DNA of 27,359 bases from a virus: IMG/VR virus record IMGVR_UViG_3300045051_000388, positions 1 to 27,359 of that record; one strand, given 5' to 3'. The stretch's first letter is position 1; every line of letters begins with the position of its first letter. Positions 1 to 5,091 of the stretch are shown in pieces. The notes beneath the pieces were generated by a model. The model was not told the DNA's origin. It ran no database searches and saw only the letters and a program-made list of their open reading frames with translations. The position numbers were made by a program, and so were the translations under genes.

Positions 1-177
1 TCGTGGGGATCGGACCCGCTTCTTGCGAGGGGGGGACAAGAGAAGGAGCCAGCGTTCAAGGGCGTCATAGGATACGCTGGTACCTTCACATTGCCGCACA
101 TCGGAGTAGATGTTGGCCTTCTTGTATTTGAGGAAGTCCGCTATCTCTCGGGCGACCCTGGATGCGGCTCGGTTCAC
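1..177 (-). CDS. HNH endonuclease, 5' partial duplicate copy
   Basis: This is the first 59 codons of the HNH gene found complete at 26766-27311, running off the left edge. It starts with GTG at 175-177, overlapping the TGA of the upstream gene as GTGA. The only difference from the other copy is base 98, which makes codon 27 GTG (Val) here and GGG (Gly) there. It is not a second gene but the same gene seen across the circular join. Confidence 0.85.
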   Translation of the reverse strand, partial: MNRAASRVAREIADFLKYKKANIYSDVRQCEGTSVSYDALERWLLLLSPPRKKRVRSPR

Positions 178-225
178 GCAGTCCTTTTCTCGCGGTCCCG
201 AACCACCGCGGCCTTTCCGCTACAT
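1..225. repeat. Left copy of 225-bp terminal direct repeat
   Basis: These bases recur at 27135-27359 with a single difference: A at 98, C at 27232. The repeat spans the 5' part of the HNH gene and the 3' end of the gene at 174-500. The minus operon reads in register across the join, so this is either a genuine short terminal repeat or the overlap left by assembling a circular or permuted genome. Confidence 0.95.
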
Positions 226-500
226 CCGTGGCACAGGTTGTGGGTGAAGCCGTCCCACATCTTGACGGGGTCGAGGAGCGCCTGCCGTTCCCCGCAGGAG
301 TCGCACGGCTCGCCGGCGTAGTCCCCAGCTTCGAACGCTCGGATCTTGGCCACTCGTTCGGCAAAGGACATTTCGAAGCCGTCTTCCATCATGGGTCCCA
401 TGAGCTCCGCCAGCGCACGAACGGTCGAGTCGTTCATATTGAGGCTCCGGCGGATTCTCCGGGTCCGGTGCTTCTGTCGTAGCCATTTGAGAAGGCGCAT
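174..500 (-). CDS. Small Cys-pair (zinc-ribbon-like) protein
   Basis: 108 aa with a very basic N-terminus, an acidic helical middle and a C-terminal metal-site pattern: CDSC, then about 20 residues later CHGC. I do not recognise a named family; a zinc-binding DNA- or protein-interaction role is inferred from the Cys pairs only. Two starts are credible: ATG at 500 with GGAG seven bases upstream, and ATG at 437 (87 aa, beginning MNDSTVRALAEL), also with GGAG seven bases upstream. Its stop overlaps the GTG of the HNH gene by four bases, so the two are probably translationally coupled. Confidence 0.75.
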   Translation of the reverse strand: MRLLKWLRQKHRTRRIRRSLNMNDSTVRALAELMGPMMEDGFEMSFAERVAKIRAFEAGDYAGEPCDSCGERQALLDPVKMWDGFTHNLCHGCSGKAAVVRDREKRTA

Positions 501-670
501 CTTGGATCTCCACAGACGGACCCCACCCTCTTTAGTCCCCCAGTTGGCTAGAGTATAGATACCGAGCCCCGGTAGCCGGGAGGAGCCCGGGCTAGACCGC
601 TGCCTAACTCAGGGTGGAGGGTCCACTCCCTTCCCTGCCCGGCGGCCTTCCTTGGCGATTCAGTCCTTCC
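501..670 (-). other. 170-bp gap with three clustered hairpins
   Basis: No gene of usable length is visible here. Reading the minus strand, three small stem-loops follow each other: GTGGA-ccc-TCCAC, TAGCCcGGG-ctcct-CCCGGCTA with a one-base bulge, and TACCG-gggct-CGGTA. A TATACT follows without a good -35. No U-run follows the hairpins, so a simple intrinsic terminator is unlikely. A structured leader or processing site between the membrane-protein gene and the next gene is possible. Confidence 0.4.
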
Positions 671-883
671 CTAGTCGCTGTAATGGTCGATGATGGGGGT
701 AGGGCTACTCGTAACCGGGTTCATCTGGTCGTAGATCACCTCGATGCTATAGGCGAGCATGAGCCCGCCTATGATGATCATGCCCCACCACAAGTTGAGC
801 CCACCCAACCTCTTGTAGGCCTTGAGTCGGGCCTTGTGTTCCTGTTCCATCTCTTCGGGTGAAGCGGTGCGGAGGATCTGCAT
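671..883 (-). CDS. Small single-TM membrane protein
   Basis: 70 aa. An N-terminal charged helix (EEMEQEHKARLKAYKR) is followed by one hydrophobic segment (roughly residues 31-51, LWWGMIIIGGLMLAYS) and a short polar tail. I chose ATG at 883 because it lies two bases after the TAA of the ERF gene, with GAGG at the end of that gene as ribosome site. Upstream in-frame sequence overlaps the ERF gene and does not look like protein. The function is unknown; an inner-membrane location is inferred. Confidence 0.75.
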   Translation of the reverse strand: MQILRTASPEEMEQEHKARLKAYKRLGGLNLWWGMIIIGGLMLAYSIEVIYDQMNPVTSSPTPIIDHYSD

Positions 884-885
884 GA

Positions 886-1821
886 TTACCTCGCTTTCGC
901 CCAGTGGTGCTTCAGCTTCTGGCCACCGTTTTCGGCATCGATCACGGCCATGGTCTTCTTGGCGTCCTCGTCTCCCTTGAACGCTTCGTGGCTCAGTTGG
1001 CAGGTCCAGTAGTCGTAGCCTCCTTTCTCCTTCGAGGCCCGCTGCTTGATCAAGGGAGCCCCGCAGGCGCAAGTGGTCGGTACCTCCGGTGTCTCGCCTG
1101 GCCACAAGCCTTTGGAAGGCTTCTCCGGGGGCCGTAGAGCCGCGTTGATCTGATCCGATAGCTCCACAGCCAGGGGGCTATATTTGGCGGCCTTATTGGC
1201 CTCGACAGTGGATTCGTACTCTTCCTTGGTTTTCTTGGGACGGGTGGGCTGGCCGGTCATTCGGGCATCGACCTGGCTGTCGGCCTCCGGGTCGTCTTCC
1301 ATGGACACGTTGAGCGCCATGACCCAGGCATACTTGAGACCCGCTGTTTGAGCCTTCATGACAGCCTTATCGCCCCAGTCCTGCCCGGAGCCAAAGGCTG
1401 TAACCTGAATAAAGTCGTCACTGTCTAGATCGGCAATCTGGAGCCTGCATTCCACGGTGATCAGTTGCTCGTTCTTGCCGGATGCGTTTACGCGGTCCTT
1501 GGACTCTGCGATCTTGAAGATTGGTATGGAGATGAGGCGGTTATCAATAAGGGCTTCATTCACCCTCACAAATACCGCTCTAGCAGAGACATAGGAATAC
1601 TTCTGATGTTCGTTGAAAGCGTCTTTTTGAATGGTCGCGCAGTGAGCCGCGACCCGGGATAGCTTTTCCTTGAGGGTGGGAAACGGAGCCATAGCGTGCA
1701 AGGCGTCCTCATCAAACATCTTGGCCGCATTGACTACGAGGTCGCCAGACTCTGAGCGGTCCATTACTACCTTGGGCGGGTTTTTGCCTGCCCATTGAAT
1801 GTTTTCCGTCTCTTCGTTCAT
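886..1821 (-). CDS. erf: ERF-family single-strand DNA annealing protein
   Basis: 311 aa. The ERF-type core runs from about residue 48 to 181: LSRVAAHCATIQKDAF, HQKYSYVSARAVFVRVNEAL, then the hallmark GSGQDWGDKAVMKAQTAGLKYA (146-165, with the DKA-x-KA-x-T pattern) and EDDPEAD. Known members anneal complementary single strands in phage recombination. A linker leads to a C-terminal Cys cluster (CACG at 251-254, C274, H278) that may bind zinc. ATG at 1821 was chosen because it has GGGAG six bases upstream and overlaps the preceding TGA as ATGA; an earlier in-frame start would run further into the upstream gene. It is the only recombination protein visible in the window. Confidence 0.85.
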   Translation of the reverse strand: MNEETENIQWAGKNPPKVVMDRSESGDLVVNAAKMFDEDALHAMAPFPTLKEKLSRVAAHCATIQKDAFNEHQKYSYVSARAVFVRVNEALIDNRLISIPIFKIAESKDRVNASGKNEQLITVECRLQIADLDSDDFIQVTAFGSGQDWGDKAVMKAQTAGLKYAWVMALNVSMEDDPEADSQVDARMTGQPTRPKKTKEEYESTVEANKAAKYSPLAVELSDQINAALRPPEKPSKGLWPGETPEVPTTCACGAPLIKQRASKEKGGYDYWTCQLSHEAFKGDEDAKKTMAVIDAENGGQKLKHHWAKAR

Positions 1822-2012
1822 GACCGTCTCCCGTATTCGTCTCTTGGGCTTGGTTCCCACGGCTCATCGCCGGGTCCGTTTTCGGCCATGTCCACGCAGT
1901 CCGAGTGACACAGGCCGTAGTCTTTGTGCTCTTCGAACATCTGGCCCTCTTCGATCCAGTGTTCGCAGATGTCGCAGACGCTCCTCGAGTCGAGGTCGTG
2001 GTTATCCAACAC
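1818..2012 (-). CDS. Acidic Cys-pair microprotein
   Basis: 64 aa, acidic. A possible zinc knuckle is visible: CDIC near residues 13-16 and CHSDC near 35-39, followed by a Pro/Glu-rich tail. The start is GTG at 2012, with a near-perfect GGAGGTGA ribosome site six bases upstream. It overlaps the preceding gene by 11 bases and the ERF start by four. I do not recognise the family. Its place between two coupled genes supports its being real. Confidence 0.75.
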   Translation of the reverse strand: MLDNHDLDSRSVCDICEHWIEEGQMFEEHKDYGLCHSDCVDMAENGPGDEPWEPSPRDEYGRRS

Positions 2013-2241
2013 GAGTCACCTCCAGATCCGTGGGCAGTTCATCAAGGCACCTGAGAATGGCCGCGGCAAACTCGAATTCATCGGCAGCGTCCACGAAGTA
2101 GCCGCGGGAGCGAAGCCGCTCGGCCAGGCGAATGGCCTCAATGAGCGCGTGGCTCGCGCTACTACGAGGGTAAGTCTTGGTAGAGAGCTCTACCCGCATC
2201 CATTCCCGAAACGCGGGCCTGTCGTTGGTCGCGGGCCTCAT
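2002..2241 (-). CDS. Small helical protein of unknown function
   Basis: 79 aa (MRPATNDRPAFREWMRVEL...). The C-terminal half is predicted helical and amphipathic (ALIEAIRLAERLRSRGYFVDAADEFEFAAAILRCL). No known domain is recognised. ATG at 2241 overlaps the upstream TGA as ATGA. The open frame continues upstream, but that part lies on top of the neighbouring Cys-pair gene and is rejected. Confidence 0.7.
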   Translation of the reverse strand: MRPATNDRPAFREWMRVELSTKTYPRSSASHALIEAIRLAERLRSRGYFVDAADEFEFAAAILRCLDELPTDLEVTRVG

Positions 2242-2501
2242 ATCGCCTCCAGTTCGGACATCCGGTACCCGGACGGCATGGAGTGGTCGATCGCAAAGAG
2301 ATAGGTCCGGCCTGTTCTCTGGCATCGATAGAGGCAAAATCCCATGCGTTGCATGTTGCGACGGTAGCAGCACGGGCACTTCGGCCCGACGCCCACTTCC
2401 CGAGACCTCTCCCAAGCGTCCATTTCCTCGGAAGTCCAATCGGGGAGTGTTGGGCTATCGGTATAGTCTTCGACGTAGGAACTCTGCGGGGCTTGAGCCA
2501 T
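2238..2501 (-). CDS. Zinc-ribbon-like small protein, first gene of early operon
   Basis: 87 aa. An acidic N-terminal half (DSPTLPDWTSEEMDAWERSREVG) is followed by KCPCCYRRNMQRMGFCLYRCQRTGR, which reads like a zinc ribbon with CPCC and CLYRC metal ligands. ATG at 2501 has AAAGGAGG nine bases upstream. The promoter at 2596-2624 lies about 95 bases upstream, giving an untranslated leader and making this the probable first gene of the leftward operon. The in-frame extension to about 2606 has no ribosome site and is not favoured. Confidence 0.78.
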   Translation of the reverse strand: MAQAPQSSYVEDYTDSPTLPDWTSEEMDAWERSREVGVGPKCPCCYRRNMQRMGFCLYRCQRTGRTYLFAIDHSMPSGYRMSELEAI

Positions 2502-2595
2502 GGAGTGGACCCTCCTTTGGTTTACGAGGGGGCGGCCCAAGGATTGCGTGATTCCCCATCCTTCGTCCTCGAGCCGCTTACCCTCTACACCACAT

Positions 2596-2624
2596 ACGAT
2601 ATCCATACTACATGCGCATGTCAA
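2596..2624 (-). promoter_or_regulatory. Sigma70-type promoter of the leftward operon
   Basis: On the minus strand TTGACA (2624-2619, a perfect consensus) is followed after 17 bases by TATCGT (2601-2596, 4/6). Transcription should start near 2589 and run into the Cys-pair gene at 2501. A 12-bp palindrome overlaps the -35 and fills part of the spacer, so repression by a dimeric protein is likely. Confidence 0.65.
2610..2621. promoter_or_regulatory. Palindromic operator candidate, site 1
   Basis: ACATGCGCATGT is a perfect 12-bp palindrome inside the -35/-10 region of the leftward promoter. A one-base variant lies at 2778-2789 in the equivalent place of a second promoter. The flanks (ATCCAT on one side, CA on the other) are also shared. 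Confidence 0.55.
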
Positions 2625-2637
2625 GGGTAAAGATCGG

Positions 2638-2763
2638 CTACTGCTTCTTTTTCTTTAGGCCTTTTAGTCGGTTCTGACGCAACAGCTTACGTCGCTCTTC
2701 AAGAGGGATCTTCGACCACCGGAGATTTGCGAGGGCCTGAGCTGCGGTATTCTTCGAGGACAT
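2638..2763 (-). CDS. 41-aa basic microprotein, probably leaderless
   Basis: A 41-residue frame starts at ATG 2763 and ends at TAG 2638 (MSSKNTAAQALANLRWSKIP, then EERRKLLRQNRLKGLKKKKQ). It resembles the small basic phage proteins that pair an Ala-rich helix with a PEERR helix, but I cannot name a family. There is no Shine-Dalgarno sequence. Instead a TTGACT-18-TAGCAT promoter ends six bases before the ATG, as expected for a leaderless transcript. The poly-Lys tail suggests nucleic-acid contact (inference). Confidence 0.6.
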   Translation of the reverse strand: MSSKNTAAQALANLRWSKIPLEERRKLLRQNRLKGLKKKKQ

Positions 2764-2769
2764 ACATCC

Positions 2770-2799
2770 ATGCTACCACATACGCATGTCAGAAGTCAA
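2770..2799 (-). promoter_or_regulatory. Leaderless-type promoter for the 41-aa gene
   Basis: On the minus strand TTGACT (2799-2794) and TAGCAT (2775-2770) are separated by 18 bases, and ATG 2763 begins six bases after the -10. The -35 overlaps the stop codon of the ribbon-helix-helix-like gene. The spacer contains the second palindromic site. Spacing closely matches the promoter before the glycosyltransferase. Confidence 0.55.
2778..2789. promoter_or_regulatory. Palindromic operator candidate, site 2
   Basis: ACATACGCATGT differs by one base from the perfect palindrome at 2610-2621 and lies wholly within the spacer of the promoter at 2770-2799. The two sites are 168 bases apart. Confidence 0.5.
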
Positions 2800-3026
2800 C
2801 CAGCCTTCTTCTCCCGATCCTTCGGATGCACCCAACTCTCCCGAGGAAACGGTGGGATAAACCGCAACGGTATCCCCAAACTACGCATGTTCCGCCAACA
2901 CATCGTCGCATACTGCTCCATCGTCATCTCATTCGCCTCCGCATCAGCCCTAAATATCTCCTTCTCGTGAGGAGCCATTCCTATCCATATATGGCATCTA
3001 GCCTTAGACTCTTTCCGCTCTGCCAC
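2796..3026 (-). CDS. Ribbon-helix-helix-like candidate regulator
   Basis: 76 aa. The fold pattern is a short strand (ARCHIWIGMAP), helix A (HEKEIFRADAEAN), a turn, and helix B (TMEQYATMCWRNMRSL). This is the layout of Arc/MetJ-type ribbon-helix-helix DNA-binding proteins, whose second helix usually begins with a Ser/Thr-x-x-x-Tyr pattern. A basic tail follows. The start is GTG at 3026 with GGGGAG six bases upstream. The gene sits between the repeat-rich control region and two promoters carrying palindromes, so it is the natural candidate for their repressor (inference). The assignment rests on secondary-structure pattern only. Confidence 0.6.
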   Translation of the reverse strand: MAERKESKARCHIWIGMAPHEKEIFRADAEANEMTMEQYATMCWRNMRSLGIPLRFIPPFPRESWVHPKDREKKAG

Positions 3027-3152
3027 AAAGTGCTCCCCTACCTAACGGTAATTTCTATTTGTCCACTTGAACAAGACTAACACTAACTTGTTGCTACCCT
3101 TGTGCTTACACTTGGCACGTTTCCCTCTATGCGAACCTTGCTTTTTCAATCT

Positions 3153-3167
3153 GCGTGCCTGGCACGC
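3153..3167. repeat. Perfect inverted repeat, 7-bp arms
   Basis: GCGTGCC and GGCACGC flank one T. A half-site, GGCACG, recurs at 3114-3119. A protein-binding site is more likely than a terminator because no T-run follows. Confidence 0.6.
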
Positions 3168-3180
3168 TATTTGAGCATGC

Positions 3181-3196
3181 TTGCATACTTATGCAA
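3181..3196. repeat. Perfect inverted repeat, 7-bp arms
   Basis: TTGCATA and TATGCAA flank CT. GCATGC immediately precedes it. The TATGC core also occurs at 3234-3238, and GTATGCG at 3216-3222, as iterated sites would. Confidence 0.6.
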
Positions 3197-3481
3197 TCTT
3201 GCTCTTTTCCTAAGTGTATGCGTCCCTGCATTTTATGCCCCCCCGGGGGTGTATACCGTCCCCTCACAAAATCGGTGGCGGAGCCTCGCATATACCTTAG
3301 CTTTTTCAAATCGACCCTTTTAGTTGAGCGACTTGAGAACTCTCTGACTCCGGCGGTCGTTTACTTTCGCATCCGCGCTTTGCGCTACTGCTCACTTGCA
3401 CGCAGGGTCCCTGCACCCTACGTGTCTCCTCTTCGCCTCCGCTGATCGCTACGTCTCATCGGGCTAAGGTGTTTTGCATGA

Positions 3482-3502
3482 AATTGACGTTTACAGTCAA
3501 TT
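3482..3502. repeat. Inverted repeat with TTGAC in each arm
   Basis: AATTGAC and GTCAATT flank a seven-base loop. Each arm carries TTGAC, a possible -35 element on either strand, but neither has a good -10. On the minus strand it lies just after the stop at 3514 and could be a weak terminator for that gene, although only TTC follows the stem. Confidence 0.4.
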
Positions 3503-3513
3503 ACAAGATTTGT

Positions 3514-3735
3514 TTACGGTGGATTTATTGAGAGTGGGAGGCCATAAATTCTTTGGCCGTCACGTCGGTTGATGGGTTTCAAGTGGTTTTCGGATGCATT
3601 TTGGGGGGCGCAGGAGAGATGCCGAAGGGCCTTCGTGCGGCGGTCCAGGATGGCGGGTTGGCCCGCGGGGATGGGGAGCCGGCAGGAGACGCAGCGGTTC
3701 GGCCACTTGGTGAAGATCCTCGCGAATCGATCCAT
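3514..3735 (-). CDS. Zinc-ribbon-like small protein
   Basis: 73 aa. The core PNRCVSCRLPIPAGQPAILD followed by RHLSC has the two Cys pairs and the glycine turn of a small zinc ribbon. ATG at 3735 has no Shine-Dalgarno sequence; a TAATCT lies 16 bases upstream, so a very short leader is possible. It is transcribed away from the plus-strand late operon, with 77 bases between the two heads. Family and function are unknown. Confidence 0.65.
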   Translation of the reverse strand: MDRFARIFTKWPNRCVSCRLPIPAGQPAILDRRTKALRHLSCAPQNASENHLKPINRRDGQRIYGLPLSINPP

Positions 3736-3761
3736 GGAAGGAAACGGTATCAGATTAGGGG

Positions 3762-3790
3762 TTGACCGTCACACATAAAAGATGGACATT
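3762..3790 (+). promoter_or_regulatory. Candidate promoter of the late (plus) operon
   Basis: TTGACC (3762-3767), a 17-base spacer and GACATT (3785-3790). An in-frame ATG at 3798 lies seven bases after the -10, so the transcript may be leaderless; a second ATG at 3813 has GGTGAG upstream. The -10 is weak, so this is a candidate only. Confidence 0.4.
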
Positions 3791-3812
3791 GCCCGAAATG
3801 GGTGAGTCCTCG

Positions 3813-4043
3813 ATGAGCCGACAAGCGAAGTGGAGAGAGAAGAAGCAGGTTGCCGGCAAGTGCATCCGCTGCGGGAAGCTGAGGGACTGCGGAAGTACGG
3901 TCTACTGCTACGAGTGCCTGGTGAAGCACCGGGAGAAGCAAAGAGCCCGAGCTGGGTCCCTGGCCTGGACCGGAAGAAGTATCCATGGAAAGAAGTCCCG
4001 AGGCCGCCCCCCCTACGGGAAGGACTCAGTCAATGACGGCTAA
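3813..4043 (+). CDS. Small basic Cys-pair protein
   Basis: 76 aa. A basic N-terminus leads into KCIRCGKLRDCGSTVYCYEC, a CxxC...CxxC zinc-ribbon pattern common in phage microproteins, then a basic helix and a Gly/Lys/Arg tail. ATG 3813 has GGTGAG six bases upstream. An in-frame ATG at 3798 would add five residues and would suit a leaderless message from the promoter at 3762-3790. It is the first gene of the late operon and overlaps the next by 11 bases. No named family is recognised. Confidence 0.7.
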   Translation: MSRQAKWREKKQVAGKCIRCGKLRDCGSTVYCYECLVKHREKQRARAGSLAWTGRSIHGKKSRGRPPYGKDSVNDG

Positions 4044-4215
4044 GGAGCTTTCGGACCGTTTCGACGCTCAGCTCGTCCGGCTCGAAGCCGCCATCCAACG
4101 AGTCGAGGCGCTCCACCTGGAGCAGAGAACCCCCGAGGAGCAGACAAAGGCCATCGATGAGTTCATCCAGAAGTGGCGTGGTGAAAAGTTCTCCGCTCTC
4201 TCCGATGATGAATGA
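4033..4215 (+). CDS. Small coiled-coil protein
   Basis: 60 aa, almost entirely helical and charged (LSDRFDAQLVRLEAAIQRVE with heptad-like Leu/Val spacing), likely a short coiled coil. ATG 4033 has GGAAGGA about eight bases upstream and overlaps the previous gene. No family is recognised. An assembly or adaptor role is possible but not shown. Confidence 0.65.
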   Translation: MTAKELSDRFDAQLVRLEAAIQRVEALHLEQRTPEEQTKAIDEFIQKWRGEKFSALSDDE

Positions 4216-4399
4216 CTGCGGCTTCTGCCAGTACCCGTTCCGTCGGAACTCGGAAGTCATCTCGTTCTCTCCCCAGAAAGACGGCTGGACCGTGGACTTC
4301 CACTGGCTCCCTCGCTACTGTTACCTCTGCTCCTTCCTAGAGGGATTCGAAGCGTACGCGGGATTCAAGCTCACGGACGTGAGCCCCGCCGATGAATGA
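4205..4399 (+). CDS. Small Cys-pair protein
   Basis: 64 aa from ATG 4205 (a second ATG follows directly). CGFC near the N-terminus and CYLC about 30 residues later form a probable zinc site; the rest is aromatic-rich (WTVDFHWLPRY). The start overlaps the upstream gene by 11 bases and the ribosome site is weak, so translation is probably coupled. The family is unknown. Confidence 0.65.
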   Translation: MMNDCGFCQYPFRRNSEVISFSPQKDGWTVDFHWLPRYCYLCSFLEGFEAYAGFKLTDVSPADE

Positions 4400-4442
4400 T
4401 AAATCAGCCGGGTCGCGCCCGGCCCTCCAGGATAAGCGATGA
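4392..4442 (+). CDS. Possible 16-codon linker ORF
   Basis: ATG 4392 to TGA 4442 encodes MNDKSAGSRPALQDKR. It overlaps the upstream stop by eight bases and ends as ATGA with the next start, so it tiles the gap exactly. It may only keep ribosomes moving to the next gene, or be chance. A GCCGGG-tcgcg-CCCGGC hairpin lies inside it. Confidence 0.25.
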   Translation: MNDKSAGSRPALQDKR

Positions 4443-4618
4443 ACCTACCTAGTTGGCTCCTGGACGGAAATCCAGCGAGGCACCGAAGGATGGTCTGGAA
4501 GAGGACACGTCCGGCTAAACTCCGTAGAGAACTCAAAGCCCAGACTAGGAACGGACGAGAGCCGGACCCTGAGTTTATTCAGTTCATCTCCGACCTAGCC
4601 CATGGGATAGACCGATGA
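4439..4618 (+). CDS. Small basic protein before the terminase genes
   Basis: 59 aa (MNLPSWLLDGNPARHRRMVW...), strongly basic in the middle, with a hydrophobic acidic C-terminal helix (PEFIQFISDLAHGID). ATG 4439 has AGGA about eight bases upstream, and its TGA overlaps the terminase small-subunit ATG as ATGA. Size and place just before terS are typical of small packaging-region genes, but no family is recognised. Confidence 0.65.
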   Translation: MNLPSWLLDGNPARHRRMVWKRTRPAKLRRELKAQTRNGREPDPEFIQFISDLAHGIDR

Positions 4619-5091
4619 ACGAACTCCCTGAACTCGTCGCCATCGATGCCCCGCCGATGAGGCTCACAGACCACTTCGGGAACCTGGACCTAGACCTCTG
4701 GCGGCAACAGCTCGACCACAGGCTCGAAGTCATCTCCGAAGCCTTGACGGCGGGACGGCTCAAGACGAAGCGGCAAATCGCCGTCGTTGCCAAACGGCTC
4801 AATGTGAAGCCCCAACACGTCAAACTCTGGATCTCAGACCCCAAAGTCCTCAAACGTGCCGCCCAGTACGCCGTCGCCGGGGCTCTCCCCTATCAGGCTG
4901 AGAAGGCTAAGGAAGACCTAGGCGCCTTCAAGGCTCTTCAGGGTCAGGCTGGCCTAGTCGAAACTGGAACCAAGGTCCAGACCAACGTCGCCATCGACGC
5001 TCGAAGCCGCGGAGACACCGAGTCAGATCGGAAGTTCTTCGAGCAGTACCGGAAACGAGTCGAATCTGCAGTCTCAGACACCGCTTCTTGA
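4615..5091 (+). CDS. terS: Terminase small subunit (probable)
   Basis: 158 aa. Residues about 50-76 (TKRQIAVVAKRLNVKPQHVKLW) read as a helix-turn-helix, the DNA-recognition element usual in terminase small subunits. The remainder is helical and ends in a charged tail (DRKFFEQYRKRVES). It directly precedes the large-subunit ATPase, which is the strongest argument. The protein should recognise the packaging start and form a ring that hands DNA to the large subunit. It ends in TCT TGA C, and the large-subunit frame runs through this stop in the +1 frame. Confidence 0.75.
   Translation: MNELPELVAIDAPPMRLTDHFGNLDLDLWRQQLDHRLEVISEALTAGRLKTKRQIAVVAKRLNVKPQHVKLWISDPKVLKRAAQYAVAGALPYQAEKAKEDLGAFKALQGQAGLVETGTKVQTNVAIDARSRGDTESDRKFFEQYRKRVESAVSDTAS

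Larger units (their letters stand above)
3041..3513. other. Non-coding region rich in inverted repeats
   Basis: No convincing gene lies here on either strand, and the sequence is less GC-rich than its surroundings. It holds a series of short inverted repeats: 3153-3167 (GCGTGCC-T-GGCACGC), 3181-3196 (TTGCATA-CT-TATGCAA), 3228-3238 (GCAT-TTT-ATGC), a CCCCCGGGGG run near 3238-3247, 3375-3385 (GCGC-TTT-GCGC), 3402-3414 (GCAGGG-T-CCCTGC) and 3482-3502. GCTTTTTCAA occurs twice, at 3140-3149 and 3300-3309, inside longer imperfect repeats. Its position between the regulator gene and the divergent operon head suits a control region or replication origin; neither is proven. Confidence 0.5.

Noticed and set aside
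501-670. Possible tRNA
   Set aside because: The stem-loops do not form a cloverleaf, and no T-arm GGTTCRA box is present.
3127-3309. 60-codon minus-strand frame in the inverted-repeat region
   Set aside because: TTG start without a ribosome site, and the sequence is dominated by the palindromes. A 54-aa version from ATG 3291 has only AAGG at short distance, so it was not called.
3102-3323. Hydrophobic 73-codon plus-strand frame in the same region
   Set aside because: No ribosome site, antisense to repeats, and no flanking coupled gene; the hydrophobicity comes from T-rich sequence.
5088-5090. TTG as the start of terL
   Set aside because: It is in the wrong frame; it would serve only if a base were missing or extra just downstream.
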